A stretch of 64,000 nt of DNA from Lactobacillus sp. PV012 (GTDB taxonomy: Bacteria; Bacillota; Bacilli; Lactobacillales; Lactobacillaceae). The DNA lies in contig NZ_CP041983.1 in NCBI RefSeq assembly GCF_014522325.1, forward strand, positions 992,001-1,056,000, written 5' to 3'. The translations under genes and the position numbers were made by a program. A model generated the notes under the pieces. It saw nothing but the letters and a program-made list of their open reading frames with translations, searched no databases and was not told the origin of the DNA. Shown here one piece after another: positions 47,437 through 59,069 of the stretch; positions within the stretch are counted from its first letter, which is position 1; each line of letters starts with the position of its first letter.

Positions 47437-48222
47437 TTATTCTTTTTTATTTTCATCTGGAAAAATAATCTTTGGTCCATTATTGTTCTGAGATGAATTC
47501 ACTTCCAACTGTTTTTCGCTTGATTTGTCTTCTAAAACAATTTTTGGAGCAGTTGTTGATTCAGATTGTACTTCATTATCACTACTTTTGTCAATCACTA
47601 CATTTTCATTAGATTTTTTTTCAGTTTCTGAATCTTTTTTGCTTTCTAATTCATTTTCAGATTGAGCGATGGGTTGTGACCCATCTCCTGGATAAAGACG
47701 ACTACGGCCGTAGTATTCATCTAATTCATATTGCCAACTATCATCACTTAAAGCATCTAATTGTTCTTGTAGTTGCTTCTTCATCTCACTACGAAAGTTG
47801 CTAACTTTTTTCTTCAAAAGTTCATAGTCTTCACTTAGAGTTGTGTATTCTTGTTTTAAGTTTTTATCTAAGTCTTCAGCGTTTCCTTTTGCCTTTTCCA
47901 CAATTTCTTGTGCTTGTTTTTGTCCATCTTCAACAATCTTGGCTGAATTTTGTTCTGCCTCTTCTTGCAATTTTTGGGCCGCAATTAAAGACCGGTTTAA
48001 GGTTTCTTTTAATTCATCATATTCTTTTGTTTTATCAGTTAAAAGTTGATTTTGTTCCTCTAAATGTGCAATTTTATTCTTTAAATCTACATTTTCATCT
48101 AACACATCACCATAATCATTCACAATTTGATCTAAGTATCCATCTACTTCGTCAACATCATAACCTTTAAATTTAGTTTGAAATTGCTTTTCATGGATAT
48201 TCATTGGAGTTAATCTTGCCAT
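47437..48222 (-). CDS. divIVA: Cell division protein DivIVA
   Basis: It has the N-terminal membrane-curvature-binding domain (MARLTPMNIHEKQFQTKFKG, VDEVDGYLDQI), followed by a long coiled coil (about 35-150) and an acidic Ser/Glu/Asn-rich C-terminus. At 261 residues it recruits division and pole proteins. It is the last gene of the dcw block, 25 bp before the ileS T-box. Confidence 0.95.
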   Translation of the reverse strand: MARLTPMNIHEKQFQTKFKGYDVDEVDGYLDQIVNDYGDVLDENVDLKNKIAHLEEQNQLLTDKTKEYDELKETLNRSLIAAQKLQEEAEQNSAKIVEDGQKQAQEIVEKAKGNAEDLDKNLKQEYTTLSEDYELLKKKVSNFRSEMKKQLQEQLDALSDDSWQYELDEYYGRSRLYPGDGSQPIAQSENELESKKDSETEKKSNENVVIDKSSDNEVQSESTTAPKIVLEDKSSEKQLEVNSSQNNNGPKIIFPDENKKE

Positions 48223-48226
48223 ATTT

Positions 48227-49027
48227 TCACCTTTTCTTTGACTGCCATACTTGATAATTTATTCGATATTTTCCTTTTTTTGTTGTAAAAATTTCGTTGA
48301 TTTTCACGCGACCAAAGTGTCGAATACTTAAAATATCCTCTCTAGAAATCATTATATGAGATTCTTTAATATCATGCCAATTTAATTTTATATTTTTCTC
48401 TTTTAAACTAGCTTTAACGTGACTTCTACTTTGATTAATTATACTACTTACTACCGTATCTAAACGTAAGGAAACGACTACAGCACTTCTCTCTTCACTA
48501 TCATCATTAACTTGAAGAATTTCCTTTTCAGAAATTTCGTGTAATTTAACTTTTGCATGACCAATTTTAGTGACTTCTTGCTCTACGAATTTTACTAATT
48601 GTTTCTCAATAAAAAATTGCCAATTCCCTTTTCCATCGCTAATGATATCACCAACAGTATTAACTTCAATTCCTGAATTTGCTAATACTCCTAAAATTTG
48701 ACTATGAGTAATTTTCTCCCATTTTTTATTATAAGATATTTCAAGTACAGCTATGTCAAACTTCTCTGGCAAAAAGCTTTCTTCCCAATCACATAGCAAT
48801 AACCGAACTTTTTCGGCACTTTGATACCCACCCCAAGTTAAAACTTGAGCACAATTACCTACTATTTTTTTAAAAATAAAGACTTCGCGCGGATTTAAAA
48901 ACGGAGTCAAAATTGGATCATTTTGAAATAAATACCTATTAAAAAGGCCGACGAAGAAATCCACCGTCGACCTTTCATTTACATCAAAATGCTGATAAAA
49001 ATCACTTGCTTGTTTTTTCTCAATCAT
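48227..49027 (-). CDS. ylmH: YlmH family RNA-binding protein (S4 domain)
   Basis: This 266-residue protein ends in an S4 RNA-binding domain (ISREDILSIRHFGRVKINEI) and has the YlmH N-terminal domain. YlmH acts on stalled ribosome/nascent-chain complexes in Firmicutes. It is placed between yggT and divIVA, the standard order. Confidence 0.92.
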   Translation of the reverse strand: MIEKKQASDFYQHFDVNERSTVDFFVGLFNRYLFQNDPILTPFLNPREVFIFKKIVGNCAQVLTWGGYQSAEKVRLLLCDWEESFLPEKFDIAVLEISYNKKWEKITHSQILGVLANSGIEVNTVGDIISDGKGNWQFFIEKQLVKFVEQEVTKIGHAKVKLHEISEKEILQVNDDSEERSAVVVSLRLDTVVSSIINQSRSHVKASLKEKNIKLNWHDIKESHIMISREDILSIRHFGRVKINEIFTTKKGKYRINYQVWQSKKR

Positions 49028-49321
49028 CTAATGCACCAAATGGACTACAATATTTGCAATCCACACTAAAACATAATTATTTACAAAATATATTACTAAT
49101 AATGCAACTACCGGGGCAAAACTTATATTTGCAATTGGAGGGATAATACGTTCAAAAAAATTCAAATAAGGTTGAACAATTCTTGCCAAAACTCTTCCCA
49201 AAGTTGTATTTAAAAGTCTTGGTACCCACGTTAACAATGCATAAATAACAATTAACAATCCATATACATTCAATAAAGTTGAAATAATTCGCAACAACCA
49301 TCCGATTATTGGTAAGATCAT
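49028..49321 (-). CDS. yggT: YggT family membrane protein
   Basis: This 97-residue protein has two hydrophobic regions (about 8-30 and 65-90) and the YggT pattern WVPRLLNTTLGRVLARIVQPY. Its role in division or cell-envelope processes is not settled. It overlaps sepF by one base. Confidence 0.92.
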   Translation of the reverse strand: MILPIIGWLLRIISTLLNVYGLLIVIYALLTWVPRLLNTTLGRVLARIVQPYLNFFERIIPPIANISFAPVVALLVIYFVNNYVLVWIANIVVHLVH

Positions 49322-49755
49322 TATTCTAAGTTATCTTTCTTTTCTACTAATTCCGCAATCTTTCCATCAGTTTCAAATTTTGGTGGAGTAGCTAAAAATA
49401 TTTTATCTCCCACACGCTGAATTTCCCCATTTAACGCATAAACTGTTCCTGTAACGAAATCTACAATTCGACGTGCTTGGGCATCATCCATTCGTGCAAA
49501 ATTTATAATTACTGCTTTATTTGCCAAAAGATTCTGGGAAACTTCTTTTGCATCTGAATATACACGTGGTTCTTCTAAAACAATTTTACTAGTAGGGGTT
49601 CCAGCAGAATTAATTGGCACAACATTTCCTCGTCTTTCATTCGTTGGAATTTCATCTACCGAAGAATCATCTCTTACTTCAATTTCTTCTTCATCAGATA
49701 TGTCTTCGTCATTACCATTCATCCCAAAAAAACGTCCTAATTTGTCAAAAGCCAT
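49321..49755 (-). CDS. sepF: Cell division protein SepF
   Basis: This 144-residue protein has an N-terminal amphipathic membrane-binding helix (AFDKLGRFFG), an acidic linker and the SepF core (VIINFARMDDAQARRIVDFVTG). It tethers FtsZ to the membrane and helps organise the Z-ring. It is placed just after ftsZ. Confidence 0.95.
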   Translation of the reverse strand: MAFDKLGRFFGMNGNDEDISDEEEIEVRDDSSVDEIPTNERRGNVVPINSAGTPTSKIVLEEPRVYSDAKEVSQNLLANKAVIINFARMDDAQARRIVDFVTGTVYALNGEIQRVGDKIFLATPPKFETDGKIAELVEKKDNLE

Positions 49756-49777
49756 AGTTCCTCCTTACCCTTCTTAC

Positions 49778-51100
49778 TTAGTTTCTACGACGGTGTTTGA
49801 AAAATGGAATATCACTATCCGAGTCATCGTCAGCACTGGTTTCAATTTGTGAAATACTACTTTGTTCATCTGCACTGAATGATGAAAAATCATCTTTTTT
49901 AGCAGAAGGCGTAGGATTTTCAATTGGAGGTTGTGGACGCGTATTTTCACCTTTATCTTGCTTCCAAACACTTGTTGGATCTAAAAGATCATCTGAATTC
50001 TTTGGAGTATTTGCTCTTTCCTGCACTGGCTCTTGCTTTGCAGTTGAGGCAGCAGAAGCTGGATTTGCAACTGGTTGTTGAGAGGCAGACTCTTCAGTTG
50101 GTCGTCTGCGACGCATTGGCTGACGTGAAGCTGCTTCTTCTGCCTTGGCATCAATTCCAGTAGCAATCACTGTAACTACTACTTCATCACCTAAATTTGC
50201 ATTGATTGAAGTACCAAATATAATATTTACTCCATCACCAGCAGCCTTTGAAACAATATCTGATGCATCTTGAGCTTCAAATAAGGTTAAATCTGGTCCA
50301 CCAGTAATGTTTAATAATACTTGCTTAGCACCATCAATTGATACTTCAAGTAAAGGTGAAGAAATTGCTAGTTTAGTTGCTTCAACAGTTCTATTTTCCC
50401 CACTTGCTCTACCAATTCCCATTAAAGCAGCGCCTTGATTTTCCATAACTGTCTTAACATCAGCAAAGTCCAGGTTAACATAGTCAGTTGAAGTAATTAA
50501 ATCTGAAATTCCTTGCACACCTTGGCGCAAAACATTATCTGCTTCTTTAAAGGCATCCATCATTGGGGTCTTTTTATCAACCATTTCAAGTAAACGGTTA
50601 TTTGCAATAATTACCAATGTATCTACATATTGTTTTAATTCTGCAATCCCTTCAGCTGCGTTTTTTGAGCGTTTAGGGCCTTCAAAGGTAAAGGGGCGTG
50701 TAACCACACCGACAGTAAGTGCACCAGTTTCACGAGCAATTTTTGCGATTACTGGGGCAGCTCCTGTACCTGTTCCTCCACCCATTCCAGCAGTGATAAA
50801 AATCATATCTGCACCTTTGAGTGAATCCTCAATAGTTTGTTGACTTTCTTCTGCAGATTTTTCTCCCACTTCTGGGTGAGATCCTGCTCCAAGTCCACGA
50901 GTCAATTTTGGCCCGAGTTGAATTTTGTTTTCTGCTTTATTACTATTTAATGCTTGCACATCAGTATTGGCTGCAATAAAGGATACACCTTGAACACCTT
51001 CATCAATCATTCGGTTCACAGCGTTACCACCAGCACCACCAACACCGATTACTTTAATGACTGCATTTTTATTGTCATCAGAATCGAAAGTAAAATCCAT
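49778..51100 (-). CDS. ftsZ: Cell division protein FtsZ
   Basis: This tubulin-like GTPase forms the Z-ring. The G-box GGGTGTG is at 107-113, with [12 protein letters not shown] near 20. The GTPase core ends near 315, followed by a variable linker and a conserved C-terminal peptide ([12 protein letters not shown]) that binds FtsA and SepF. The product is 440 residues. Confidence 0.98.
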   Translation of the reverse strand: MDFTFDSDDNKNAVIKVIGVGGAGGNAVNRMIDEGVQGVSFIAANTDVQALNSNKAENKIQLGPKLTRGLGAGSHPEVGEKSAEESQQTIEDSLKGADMIFITAGMGGGTGTGAAPVIAKIARETGALTVGVVTRPFTFEGPKRSKNAAEGIAELKQYVDTLVIIANNRLLEMVDKKTPMMDAFKEADNVLRQGVQGISDLITSTDYVNLDFADVKTVMENQGAALMGIGRASGENRTVEATKLAISSPLLEVSIDGAKQVLLNITGGPDLTLFEAQDASDIVSKAAGDGVNIIFGTSINANLGDEVVVTVIATGIDAKAEEAASRQPMRRRRPTEESASQQPVANPASAASTAKQEPVQERANTPKNSDDLLDPTSVWKQDKGENTRPQPPIENPTPSAKKDDFSSFSADEQSSISQIETSADDDSDSDIPFFKHRRRN

Positions 51101-51116
51101 TAATAAACCACCTTAA

Positions 51117-52490
51117 TTAATCAAAAAACTTTTTGAAAAAGTCTTTGACTTTATTTCCTTTTTTAGTCTTTTTTAAATCTTCTTGCTCATCTTCAAAAGA
51201 AGAGGATACTGTATTTCTATTATAATCTTCTTTCGGTTCGATTTCACTAGAAGATGTAGGTCTTTTGAAAAACTTCATGTTTTCTCTATTTGGTTTTTCA
51301 ATTTCCTGAGCTACTGGAGTACTATCTTCTCCATAAATTACGCTATTAACTAAATAATCAATGTCATCTAAATCGTAAGCATATTGAACAATTCCAAAAC
51401 CAGCTGTATAAATTGGATTTCGTAACCCCATTTGATTAGGCTGAAAAATTTTAGTTTTTACTCTAAAATCATTCTTTACTACATCACCCATTCCTTGCAA
51501 AGCACTGGTTCCACCTGTGATTACAACTCCCCCTGGAAGGCTAAAGGCATCATGATCAGCTAATCCTTTACCAATTCGTGAAAGAATTTGCTCTACACGT
51601 GCATTAATTATTTCACTTAAATATTCCTCATCAATCATCTTTCCACTAGTTTCCCCCACTACTTTGACAGGAAACTGATTTTCAGGTGAAGTTAGATCTG
51701 GATCTGCATATCCAAATTCAATTTTAATTTTCTCGGCTTCTTTCTTTGAAGTATTCAAGACAGTCGAAATATCCTTAGTAATATCAATGCCACCTTCAAG
51801 ATCAATGGTTGCATACTTAATCTTATTTTCATGAATGACAGTAGCCGTAGTGGTACCACCACCTAAGTCTAAGAGTACAGATCCAAATGTTCTTTCTCCC
51901 TCATCTAAGGCAATGCTAGAAATTGCCAATGGAGTTGGAATAAAGAAATTATTTTTAAACCCAGCTCTTTCTACAGCTTTTTTTATATTATGAAGATCAG
52001 CTGTTGGAGCAGTAAGTAAAATTCCATGTACTTCTAATGAATGAGCAATCATTTTACGTGGATCGTCTACATCAGTCTTACCATCAATTAAAAATTTACT
52101 TGGTAAAAAAGAAATAGCTTGGCGACCATCTTTTAAAGCAGCTCCAATTGCGGAAGATAGGACCCTTTTTACATCACTATCGCCCACTTCTTGACCTTGT
52201 TCTCCAATATTTATCAATCCAGTAGCATTTTCTAATTGTAGTAATCCCACTGGAATACCTGTTACTACCCGATAAATTTTTGAATTTGTTTTTTGTGCTA
52301 CTTTATTTACTGCACGTGAAATACTAGCAGCTGTTTCATCAATATCAACAATTTTCCCATGACGCATCCCACTAGTAGGTTCAGTTGCTGCTCCAATTAC
52401 ACGTAATTCATTTGATGTTGTATCTGCTACAACTGCTTTTACACTTGTGGTTCCAATGTCTAATCCCACCAGTAAATTTGATTTATTCAA
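51117..52490 (-). CDS. ftsA: Cell division protein FtsA
   Basis: This actin-like ATPase anchors FtsZ to the membrane. The phosphate-1 loop GLDIGTTSVKA (9-19) and LDLGGGTTTATV are present, and an amphipathic membrane-targeting helix (KVKDFFKKFFD) ends the protein. At 457 residues it is slightly longer than usual through a charged linker. Confidence 0.97.
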   Translation of the reverse strand: MNKSNLLVGLDIGTTSVKAVVADTTSNELRVIGAATEPTSGMRHGKIVDIDETAASISRAVNKVAQKTNSKIYRVVTGIPVGLLQLENATGLINIGEQGQEVGDSDVKRVLSSAIGAALKDGRQAISFLPSKFLIDGKTDVDDPRKMIAHSLEVHGILLTAPTADLHNIKKAVERAGFKNNFFIPTPLAISSIALDEGERTFGSVLLDLGGGTTTATVIHENKIKYATIDLEGGIDITKDISTVLNTSKKEAEKIKIEFGYADPDLTSPENQFPVKVVGETSGKMIDEEYLSEIINARVEQILSRIGKGLADHDAFSLPGGVVITGGTSALQGMGDVVKNDFRVKTKIFQPNQMGLRNPIYTAGFGIVQYAYDLDDIDYLVNSVIYGEDSTPVAQEIEKPNRENMKFFKRPTSSSEIEPKEDYNRNTVSSSFEDEQEDLKKTKKGNKVKDFFKKFFD

Positions 52491-52559
52491 GACTATGCCT
52501 CCAAATCATATCCTAATTATTAAAATTCTAACATATTATTTTTTATTTTGACTATTAAA

Positions 52560-53411
52560 CTATTTAGTATTCTCTACAAGCTTTCTTTCACTTGAAGTCA
52601 ATGGATGACTAAATGCTCCAATTTCAAAATCTACTACTGAAGGTTGTTTTAAGTTTTTAGCAATAACTGGATAATACTTAATCTTATCTACAATCGTTGG
52701 AGTACTACCTAAAATAATATTTTTATCTTTTAAGATCAACTTAATTTGAGTAGTTCGTTTAGTATCTCCATCAATTACGCGAACTTGATTTTTGATAACT
52801 TGAGGAAATTGCTTATAAATATTAAGTGCTTGTTGTAATCTTTTTCCATTACTATAATTAATAAAAATTGGTTTATCTTTTTTTATTTTTGCTAATGGCA
52901 AGGTATAAGTACTTAATTTTCCATTAACTAGTAGTGCTCTATAACCCACATTTTCCTTTACGTATCCAGCTACTGCATATTGCTTAACATTAATTATAAA
53001 ATTATTCCATTTTTTAACTTGAATACTACTTTCTTTAATTTCTGGAAAATTTTGGCTTAATTTTTGTTTGATTTGACTCTTCTTAAAAATAGTTCCTATT
53101 ACTTTATCTTGTGCTTTAATTCCAGAAACAGTCACAATCTTATGAGGATTAATTTCTTGTGCTCCTAACACACGAACACTCTTCACATTAGAAAGTGGTG
53201 ATATAAAATACCCAAGTCCTAATATAAATATTAAGGCTACAACAATAATTAACCCCAACCGTCTTAAAACAGATTTTCTTCTTTCAGCATGCAGTTTTTT
53301 CAGTGAGGCTGAAACCTTTTTCCCACTGGTAGAATTAGATTTATTTTTATAATCTACCCACCCAGAAATTTCTTTACGTGGGTCTTTCTTAGTTATTTTT
53401 TTCTTAGCCAT
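52560..53411 (-). CDS. divIB: Cell division protein DivIB/FtsQ
   Basis: This single-pass protein has a basic cytoplasmic N-terminus, one membrane helix (about 54-74), then a POTRA domain (VKSVRVLGAQEINPHKIVTVSG) and a beta domain. The ATG at 53411 is preferred with AGG upstream; a GTG three codons earlier is also possible. It works with FtsL and DivIC in the divisome and lies between murG and ftsA. Confidence 0.94.
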   Translation of the reverse strand: MAKKKITKKDPRKEISGWVDYKNKSNSTSGKKVSASLKKLHAERRKSVLRRLGLIIVVALIFILGLGYFISPLSNVKSVRVLGAQEINPHKIVTVSGIKAQDKVIGTIFKKSQIKQKLSQNFPEIKESSIQVKKWNNFIINVKQYAVAGYVKENVGYRALLVNGKLSTYTLPLAKIKKDKPIFINYSNGKRLQQALNIYKQFPQVIKNQVRVIDGDTKRTTQIKLILKDKNIILGSTPTIVDKIKYYPVIAKNLKQPSVVDFEIGAFSHPLTSSERKLVENTK

Positions 53412-53428
53412 CTGCCTCACCTATAACT

Positions 53429-54550
53429 TTAAGCACTTTTTTGCTTGCTAATCAAGTTTTCCATAACTTTAATTACTTGGTCAGAAGCATCAGGAATACC
53501 CATTTTCTTTGAAGCCTGCTTCATCTTCTTGGCATAGTCAGTATCTAACAAAATATGATCAATTGATGACACAAAATTATTAGGGTTTAAATCATCTTCA
53601 CTAATTACTAAAGCAGCCCCTGCTTTCTCCATGTCCATCGCATTCTTCATTTGGTGATTATGAGTAACATTAGGACTCGGAATTAAAATCACTGGAATTC
53701 CTAAAGCAGTAAACTCAGCTAAACTAGTTGCCCCTGAACGTGAAACAACACATGTCATCTGAGGAAGTAACCCCGGCATATTCTTTATATATGGTACCAC
53801 TCGAATATTATTTCCAACTTTTTTATCAGCTAATCTTTTTCTTATGCTGTCGTAGTATAATTGCCCAGTTGCCCAAATAATTTGATAGGGTTTCTTAGAA
53901 AGATCTGCAAGAGATTTTTCTACAATTTGATTAATTGCTAAGGCTCCTCGAGACCCACCAAATATTAAAACTGTTGGAATTGCTGGATCTAAATCCCATT
54001 TTTGGTTAATATCTACCTTTTCTTCATTCAATCCTAGTACTTGTTGTGAACGAGGATTTCCTGTTTTAACTAATTTCTTCTTTTCAGGGAATTGTTTGGC
54101 AGCATCATCAAAAGTGTAACAAATTTTATCTACATAATGAGCTAAAAACTTATTTGCTAATCCAACCACAGAATTCGATTCATGAATGATAGTAGGAATA
54201 TGAAGTTTGGCAGCTTCAAACACAATTGCACCTGATACATACCCACCAGTTCCTACTACAATATCTGGCTTAAAGTTTTTAATAATCTTTTTTGCCTCTT
54301 TACTAGATTTTAAAAACTTATTAATCGTTGAAAAATTTTTCAATGGATGACGTCGATTAAACCCTTGAATATCCAAGGTTTTAAAGGGAACTTTTGCATT
54401 AGGCACAATCTTTGATTCAAGACCTTTCGTTGTTCCCACAAAAAGAATCTCATCATTTGTAACCAAATTTCGTTCTTTTAAGCGTTCAATCAATGCCATA
54501 ATTGGATAAATGTGGCCGCCTGTTCCACCACCTGAAAAAATTACTCTCAT
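53429..54550 (-). CDS. murG: UDP-GlcNAc:lipid I GlcNAc transferase MurG
   Basis: It makes lipid II on the inner membrane face. At 373 residues this GT28 enzyme has GGGTGGHIYP (7-16), ESNSVVGLANK, GGSRGA and the donor-binding region VVSRSGATSLAE. Confidence 0.97.
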   Translation of the reverse strand: MRVIFSGGGTGGHIYPIMALIERLKERNLVTNDEILFVGTTKGLESKIVPNAKVPFKTLDIQGFNRRHPLKNFSTINKFLKSSKEAKKIIKNFKPDIVVGTGGYVSGAIVFEAAKLHIPTIIHESNSVVGLANKFLAHYVDKICYTFDDAAKQFPEKKKLVKTGNPRSQQVLGLNEEKVDINQKWDLDPAIPTVLIFGGSRGALAINQIVEKSLADLSKKPYQIIWATGQLYYDSIRKRLADKKVGNNIRVVPYIKNMPGLLPQMTCVVSRSGATSLAEFTALGIPVILIPSPNVTHNHQMKNAMDMEKAGAALVISEDDLNPNNFVSSIDHILLDTDYAKKMKQASKKMGIPDASDQVIKVMENLISKQKSA

Positions 54551-54551
54551 T

Positions 54552-55931
54552 TTATTTTGTCTTTAATTCCTTTACAAATTTCACAAAGAAGTCACCACGT
54601 TCTTCAAAAGTATTAAATTGATCCCATGACGCACACGCTGGTGAAAAAAGAATCACGTCTCCCTCTTTACTACCTTCATATGCCTTTGGAACAGCTTCTT
54701 GAAGCGTGTTAACAATAATAATATCTTTTATTCCCGCTTTTCTAGCCGCATCTGCTAAAAGATAGCGCGTTTCACCATATAATACTATCGTCTTTACATG
54801 CTTCTTTAAAAGATCAACCAAACTATCAAACATAAAGCCACGATCTAGTCCCCCTGCTATCAAAACTTCGGGATTTTTAAAAGAATCAATCGCTACAGTG
54901 GCTGCTTCAATATTCGTTGACTTAGAATCATTATAAATTCTTCGACCATTATATGTCATTACATATTCTAAACGATGTTTGGCTCCTTTAAAAGTAGAAA
55001 GTACAGCTCTAATATCTTCATTACTTGCACCCATAACTTTAGAAATAGCAATTGCTACCAAACTATTTTGTTGATTATGGATACCTGGAATTTTAATTTC
55101 ATCTATTTCCATAATATCTTCGTCTTTACCTTGAAGATATTTTTCACCAATAAAGTAATCAGCAGTTGAATCCACTTCTGAAAAAGTTAATACTTGAGCC
55201 TTAGTTTTAGATAACTCTTTTTTTAAAATATCTTTCTGATCAAAATTTGCTATAAAGTAATCACTACTATCCTGTGATTGAGTAATTCGTAATTTTGCCT
55301 CAACATAATTTTCAAAAGATTTATGATAATCTAGGTGCACATTATTATAGATATCGACAATTGCTGCCACCTTAGGCTTGACAGTATTGACACCCATTAA
55401 TTGAAAACTAGACATTTCAACTACCAAAAGATCATCCTTGGTAGCTTTTTCAACTACTTCAGAAATTGGAACACCAATGTTTCCAACTGCATAAACATGA
55501 TGTCCATTTTTTGCCAAATGATGATCCATGATTTGCTGAGTAAGCATCACAGTAGTAGTTTTTCCATTTGATCCAGTGACAGCCACATATGGGGCTTCGC
55601 TTACTCCTAAAGCAACTTCTGGCTCTGTAATTACTGGTACATTTTTCTTCTTAGCAGCAACTACCATTGGATTTTCATAAGGGATGCCAGGATTTTTGAC
55701 TAAATAATCAAAAGCTTGGCTTTCAAAAATTTCTACTGGATGATGTCCTGAAATAACATTGACACCCAATTTTTCCAATTCTGCTGCTTGATCATTTCCC
55801 TTTAAATCCTTTTTGTCATTTAAAGTAAGTCGAGCACCTAACTTCAAAAGTAACTTTGCCACTGCAAAACCACTTTTTCCTAATCCTAATATTAAAATAT
55901 TTTTATCTTTATATGTATCAACTTTTTTCAT
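54552..55931 (-). CDS. murD: UDP-MurNAc-L-alanine:D-glutamate ligase MurD
   Basis: It adds D-glutamate to the peptidoglycan precursor. At 459 residues the ATP-binding motif is VAVTGSNGKTTT near residue 115, and the N-terminal Rossmann domain starts ILILGLGKSGFAVAKLL. Confidence 0.97.
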   Translation of the reverse strand: MKKVDTYKDKNILILGLGKSGFAVAKLLLKLGARLTLNDKKDLKGNDQAAELEKLGVNVISGHHPVEIFESQAFDYLVKNPGIPYENPMVVAAKKKNVPVITEPEVALGVSEAPYVAVTGSNGKTTTVMLTQQIMDHHLAKNGHHVYAVGNIGVPISEVVEKATKDDLLVVEMSSFQLMGVNTVKPKVAAIVDIYNNVHLDYHKSFENYVEAKLRITQSQDSSDYFIANFDQKDILKKELSKTKAQVLTFSEVDSTADYFIGEKYLQGKDEDIMEIDEIKIPGIHNQQNSLVAIAISKVMGASNEDIRAVLSTFKGAKHRLEYVMTYNGRRIYNDSKSTNIEAATVAIDSFKNPEVLIAGGLDRGFMFDSLVDLLKKHVKTIVLYGETRYLLADAARKAGIKDIIIVNTLQEAVPKAYEGSKEGDVILFSPACASWDQFNTFEERGDFFVKFVKELKTK

Positions 55932-55935
55932 TTTA

Positions 55936-56895
55936 CTAGCCCCAAATTAAAAGATAAATAATGCTTGCTACCAAACCTACGATCCAAAATACAATATCCA
56001 CTTTCCATTCTGACCAACCAAGCATTTCAAAATGGTGGTGAATAGGCGTCATTTTAAAAATTCTTTTTCCAGTGGTTTGAAATGAAATCACTTGGAGGAT
56101 AACACTAAGAGTTTCACACACAAAAACAATTCCAATCAATAGTAGTGACCATGGTCGGTGTAATAAAATAGAAACAATGGCTAAACCACCACCTAACGCT
56201 AAAGATCCAGCATCTCCCATAAAAATCTTAGCCGGTTTGTGATTAAAAATAAAGAAACCCACTAATCCACCAATTACACTCATTGTAAAGATAAGTACAG
56301 CCCAATTTTTATCTAAATAGGCCATATATCCATAGGTACCATACGCAATTACTGATAAACCAGTAGCCAAACCATCTAACCCATCAGAAAGATTAACTGC
56401 GTTAGAGAAACCTACTAGCCAGAAAATCATAAATAAAGCAAATAGAATCTCGCTATGAATTACTCCAAAAAATGGTACAAATAAAGCAGTGCTAAAATGA
56501 TCACTAAAAGCCAAAAGTAAAATAATTGCTGCAATAATAATTTGACCTAGCAGTTTTTGCCATGCTCTTAATCCAAGATTACGCTTGTAAAATAACTTTA
56601 AGCCATCATCTAAAAAGCCAATAATTCCATACCCAATAAATGCTATCATAAGCATCCAAGCTGTCTTATTTAGGTTATGTTGCCATAATGATACCCAAAG
56701 TATCGAAATTATACTGGCAATAGTAAACACCACTCCTCCCATTGTAGGAGTTCCAGATTTCTTTTCATGCCATTTAGGTCCTTCATCACGGATTTGTTGT
56801 CCTTCATGTTTCATTCGCATGAAACCAATAAACAACGGTAAGAATATTACAGTTATTGCAAAACTGCTAATAAATGGTATTAAACTATATTGCAT
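55936..56895 (-). CDS. mraY: Phospho-MurNAc-pentapeptide transferase MraY
   Basis: It makes lipid I. This 319-residue, roughly ten-helix membrane enzyme has GFLDDGLKL (catalytic Asp pair), [16 protein letters not shown] and the [12 protein letters not shown] loop. Confidence 0.98.
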   Translation of the reverse strand: MQYSLIPFISSFAITVIFLPLFIGFMRMKHEGQQIRDEGPKWHEKKSGTPTMGGVVFTIASIISILWVSLWQHNLNKTAWMLMIAFIGYGIIGFLDDGLKLFYKRNLGLRAWQKLLGQIIIAAIILLLAFSDHFSTALFVPFFGVIHSEILFALFMIFWLVGFSNAVNLSDGLDGLATGLSVIAYGTYGYMAYLDKNWAVLIFTMSVIGGLVGFFIFNHKPAKIFMGDAGSLALGGGLAIVSILLHRPWSLLLIGIVFVCETLSVILQVISFQTTGKRIFKMTPIHHHFEMLGWSEWKVDIVFWIVGLVASIIYLLIWG

Positions 56896-56909
56896 TTTTT
56901 GCTCCTTAA

Positions 56910-59069
56910 TTATGTCAAGTCCACACTTAACTTTCTATTTGCTTTTAATCTTTCTCCTACTGCTAGGCTTTGTTTGGTTACGTGCCCACTTCCAGAAATT
57001 TTGATTGGGATTCCAATTACTTTACTAAATTCCTCAACTTCTGCCTTACTCCAGCCTTGCATATCTGGGATCTTAATTATTCCTCCAGTATAAAGAAATA
57101 ATTTACTATTAAGAAAGGTTTTTGTTTGATAAGGTAATGATTGGCGTAATACTTTCTTACCACTACCAATAATATAAGCTTCAAAACCGCTATTTTGAGC
57201 TTCTTGTTTAGCTGCAGTAGCTTTCTTACCACTTAAAGCTGGTACTTCAATCGCTTCATTAACTGATTTTAATTGGGCGCTTGAAGAATTCAAAACTCTC
57301 TCCATTACTGGTTTAAAAATTGATGCTAGAATTGTTTCAGCTGATTTCATTTGTCGAGGTTGCTTTACAGTTATGTAAACACAATAGCGAGGATTGTTGG
57401 CTGGTGCAAAACCTACAACAGAGAAGAGATAATTTTTATCCCCTTTTAAATATCCCCCATTGGGAGCCGCAATCTGTGCAGTACCTGTTTTAACAGCTAC
57501 ATTTTTACCGGGAATTTTATAGGCTGTCCCAGTTCCGTAGTTCTTGTTTACAACATCTTGCATTGAACTCAAAATTGTCTGAGCAGTAGCAGCTGAAAAA
57601 ATCGGTTCCCCTACTTTTTTAGTATGAAATTCAGAAATTGTTTTCCCATTAGAATTAGTAATCTTTTCAACAAATTGTGGTTTAATCATCTGACCATCAT
57701 TTGCCACTGAACTAAATGCTTGCATCATCTGCATTGCATTAACGTTAACCCCTTGTCCAAAAGAAGTTACTGCTCCTTGCAATCGTGTAGTTAAAGACAC
57801 CAATCCTGGATTTTCTCCCGGAAGAGTTACACCAGTCTTCTTACCAATTTGGAATTTATTAACGTAGCTTTTAAAGGTTTTCAATCCCATTTTCTGCTCT
57901 AAGATTGTAAATCCTACATTACTTGAACGTGGAAGAGCTTGACTCATTGGAATAGTTCCCCAGCCACTATTATTCCAGTCATGGATAGTTGCATCCTGCA
58001 CTTTAATAGAACCAGACTTGTAATAACTATTAGGATTATAGTTGTTACTCTGAATTGCAGCTGCATAAGTCAAGATTTTAAAAACAGAACCCGGTTCATA
58101 AGCATCTTGCACTAAGATATTTCGCCAATTTGAATTCAATCCTTTTTTAGTTTGAGGATCAAATGTTGGTCTTTGAGAAGCTGCTAAAATTTGCCCTGTT
58201 TTAATATCTTCAACTACTGCTGTCATTGACTTCGGATCATATTCATCTTGTACTTTAGTCATTACACTTTCCAAATACGTTTGCAATTGCGAATCTAAAG
58301 TTAAATAAATATTGTCTCCATCTTCAGCTGCCTTGTATAAATGCTCACTGTTAGGCAATTGATACTGATCAGCATCCACTAGTGCTTTTCTGTAACCATC
58401 CTTACCACTTAATTGCTTATTAAAATACTGTTCAATTCCCATAGTTCCTACTAAATTTGTAGAACTTGTCGTTTTTGAATTAGACTTGGGAGTTACCAAT
58501 CCTACAATATGTGAAGCAAACACACCATTTGGATATAAGCGTGAAGGAGTCTCAACAAATTTTATTCCTGGGAGCTTCATTGCCTCAATTTTCTTTTTTT
58601 GCGATAAACTTAATCCTGACCCAGCTGTCCCAAATTCAACCTGATAGGCTTTATTTTTAGGAGTTAAATATTTATATATTTTATCTTCACTTAATGGTAA
58701 GACAGTAGCTAATTTTTGTGCCGTTTCTCTTTTATTGATCACATACATTGGCTTATTTTTGTAATCAATTGAAGATTTATCTAAAATTGCATATATTGTA
58801 AATTGATGGGAATCTTCAGCAATTGTTAGGCCATTGCGATCATAAATACTACCTCTAGTAGCATTCAAAACTTCATTTCGCTGATAGAGTTCTTTTACTC
58901 GGGTCGCAATATCTTTCCCCGCTACTTTATGAGAAAGTCCCAAATAAAATAGACGACTTATAAATACAATAAAAACCAAAGCTAATCCTAACTGTAAAAT
59001 TCTTCCTACAGTGAATCTATAGTTATGAGCTTTGGATATATTTCGTTTAAAATTATTAAACTTTTTCAT
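56910..59069 (-). CDS. Penicillin-binding protein 2X-type transpeptidase (FtsI) with PASTA domains
   Basis: This class B PBP of 719 residues has an N-terminal membrane helix (about 28-48), a dimerisation domain and a transpeptidase domain with Ser328 (EPGSVFK), SSN (382-384) and KTGT (527-530). Two C-terminal PASTA domains begin near 610. It builds septal peptidoglycan with FtsW. It overlaps ftsL by one base. Confidence 0.96.
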   Translation of the reverse strand: MKKFNNFKRNISKAHNYRFTVGRILQLGLALVFIVFISRLFYLGLSHKVAGKDIATRVKELYQRNEVLNATRGSIYDRNGLTIAEDSHQFTIYAILDKSSIDYKNKPMYVINKRETAQKLATVLPLSEDKIYKYLTPKNKAYQVEFGTAGSGLSLSQKKKIEAMKLPGIKFVETPSRLYPNGVFASHIVGLVTPKSNSKTTSSTNLVGTMGIEQYFNKQLSGKDGYRKALVDADQYQLPNSEHLYKAAEDGDNIYLTLDSQLQTYLESVMTKVQDEYDPKSMTAVVEDIKTGQILAASQRPTFDPQTKKGLNSNWRNILVQDAYEPGSVFKILTYAAAIQSNNYNPNSYYKSGSIKVQDATIHDWNNSGWGTIPMSQALPRSSNVGFTILEQKMGLKTFKSYVNKFQIGKKTGVTLPGENPGLVSLTTRLQGAVTSFGQGVNVNAMQMMQAFSSVANDGQMIKPQFVEKITNSNGKTISEFHTKKVGEPIFSAATAQTILSSMQDVVNKNYGTGTAYKIPGKNVAVKTGTAQIAAPNGGYLKGDKNYLFSVVGFAPANNPRYCVYITVKQPRQMKSAETILASIFKPVMERVLNSSSAQLKSVNEAIEVPALSGKKATAAKQEAQNSGFEAYIIGSGKKVLRQSLPYQTKTFLNSKLFLYTGGIIKIPDMQGWSKAEVEEFSKVIGIPIKISGSGHVTKQSLAVGERLKANRKLSVDLT

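Noticed and set aside
49774..50166. Several ORFs within ftsZ in other frames on both strands
   Set aside because: They are low-complexity shadows of the ftsZ linker region with no independent support.
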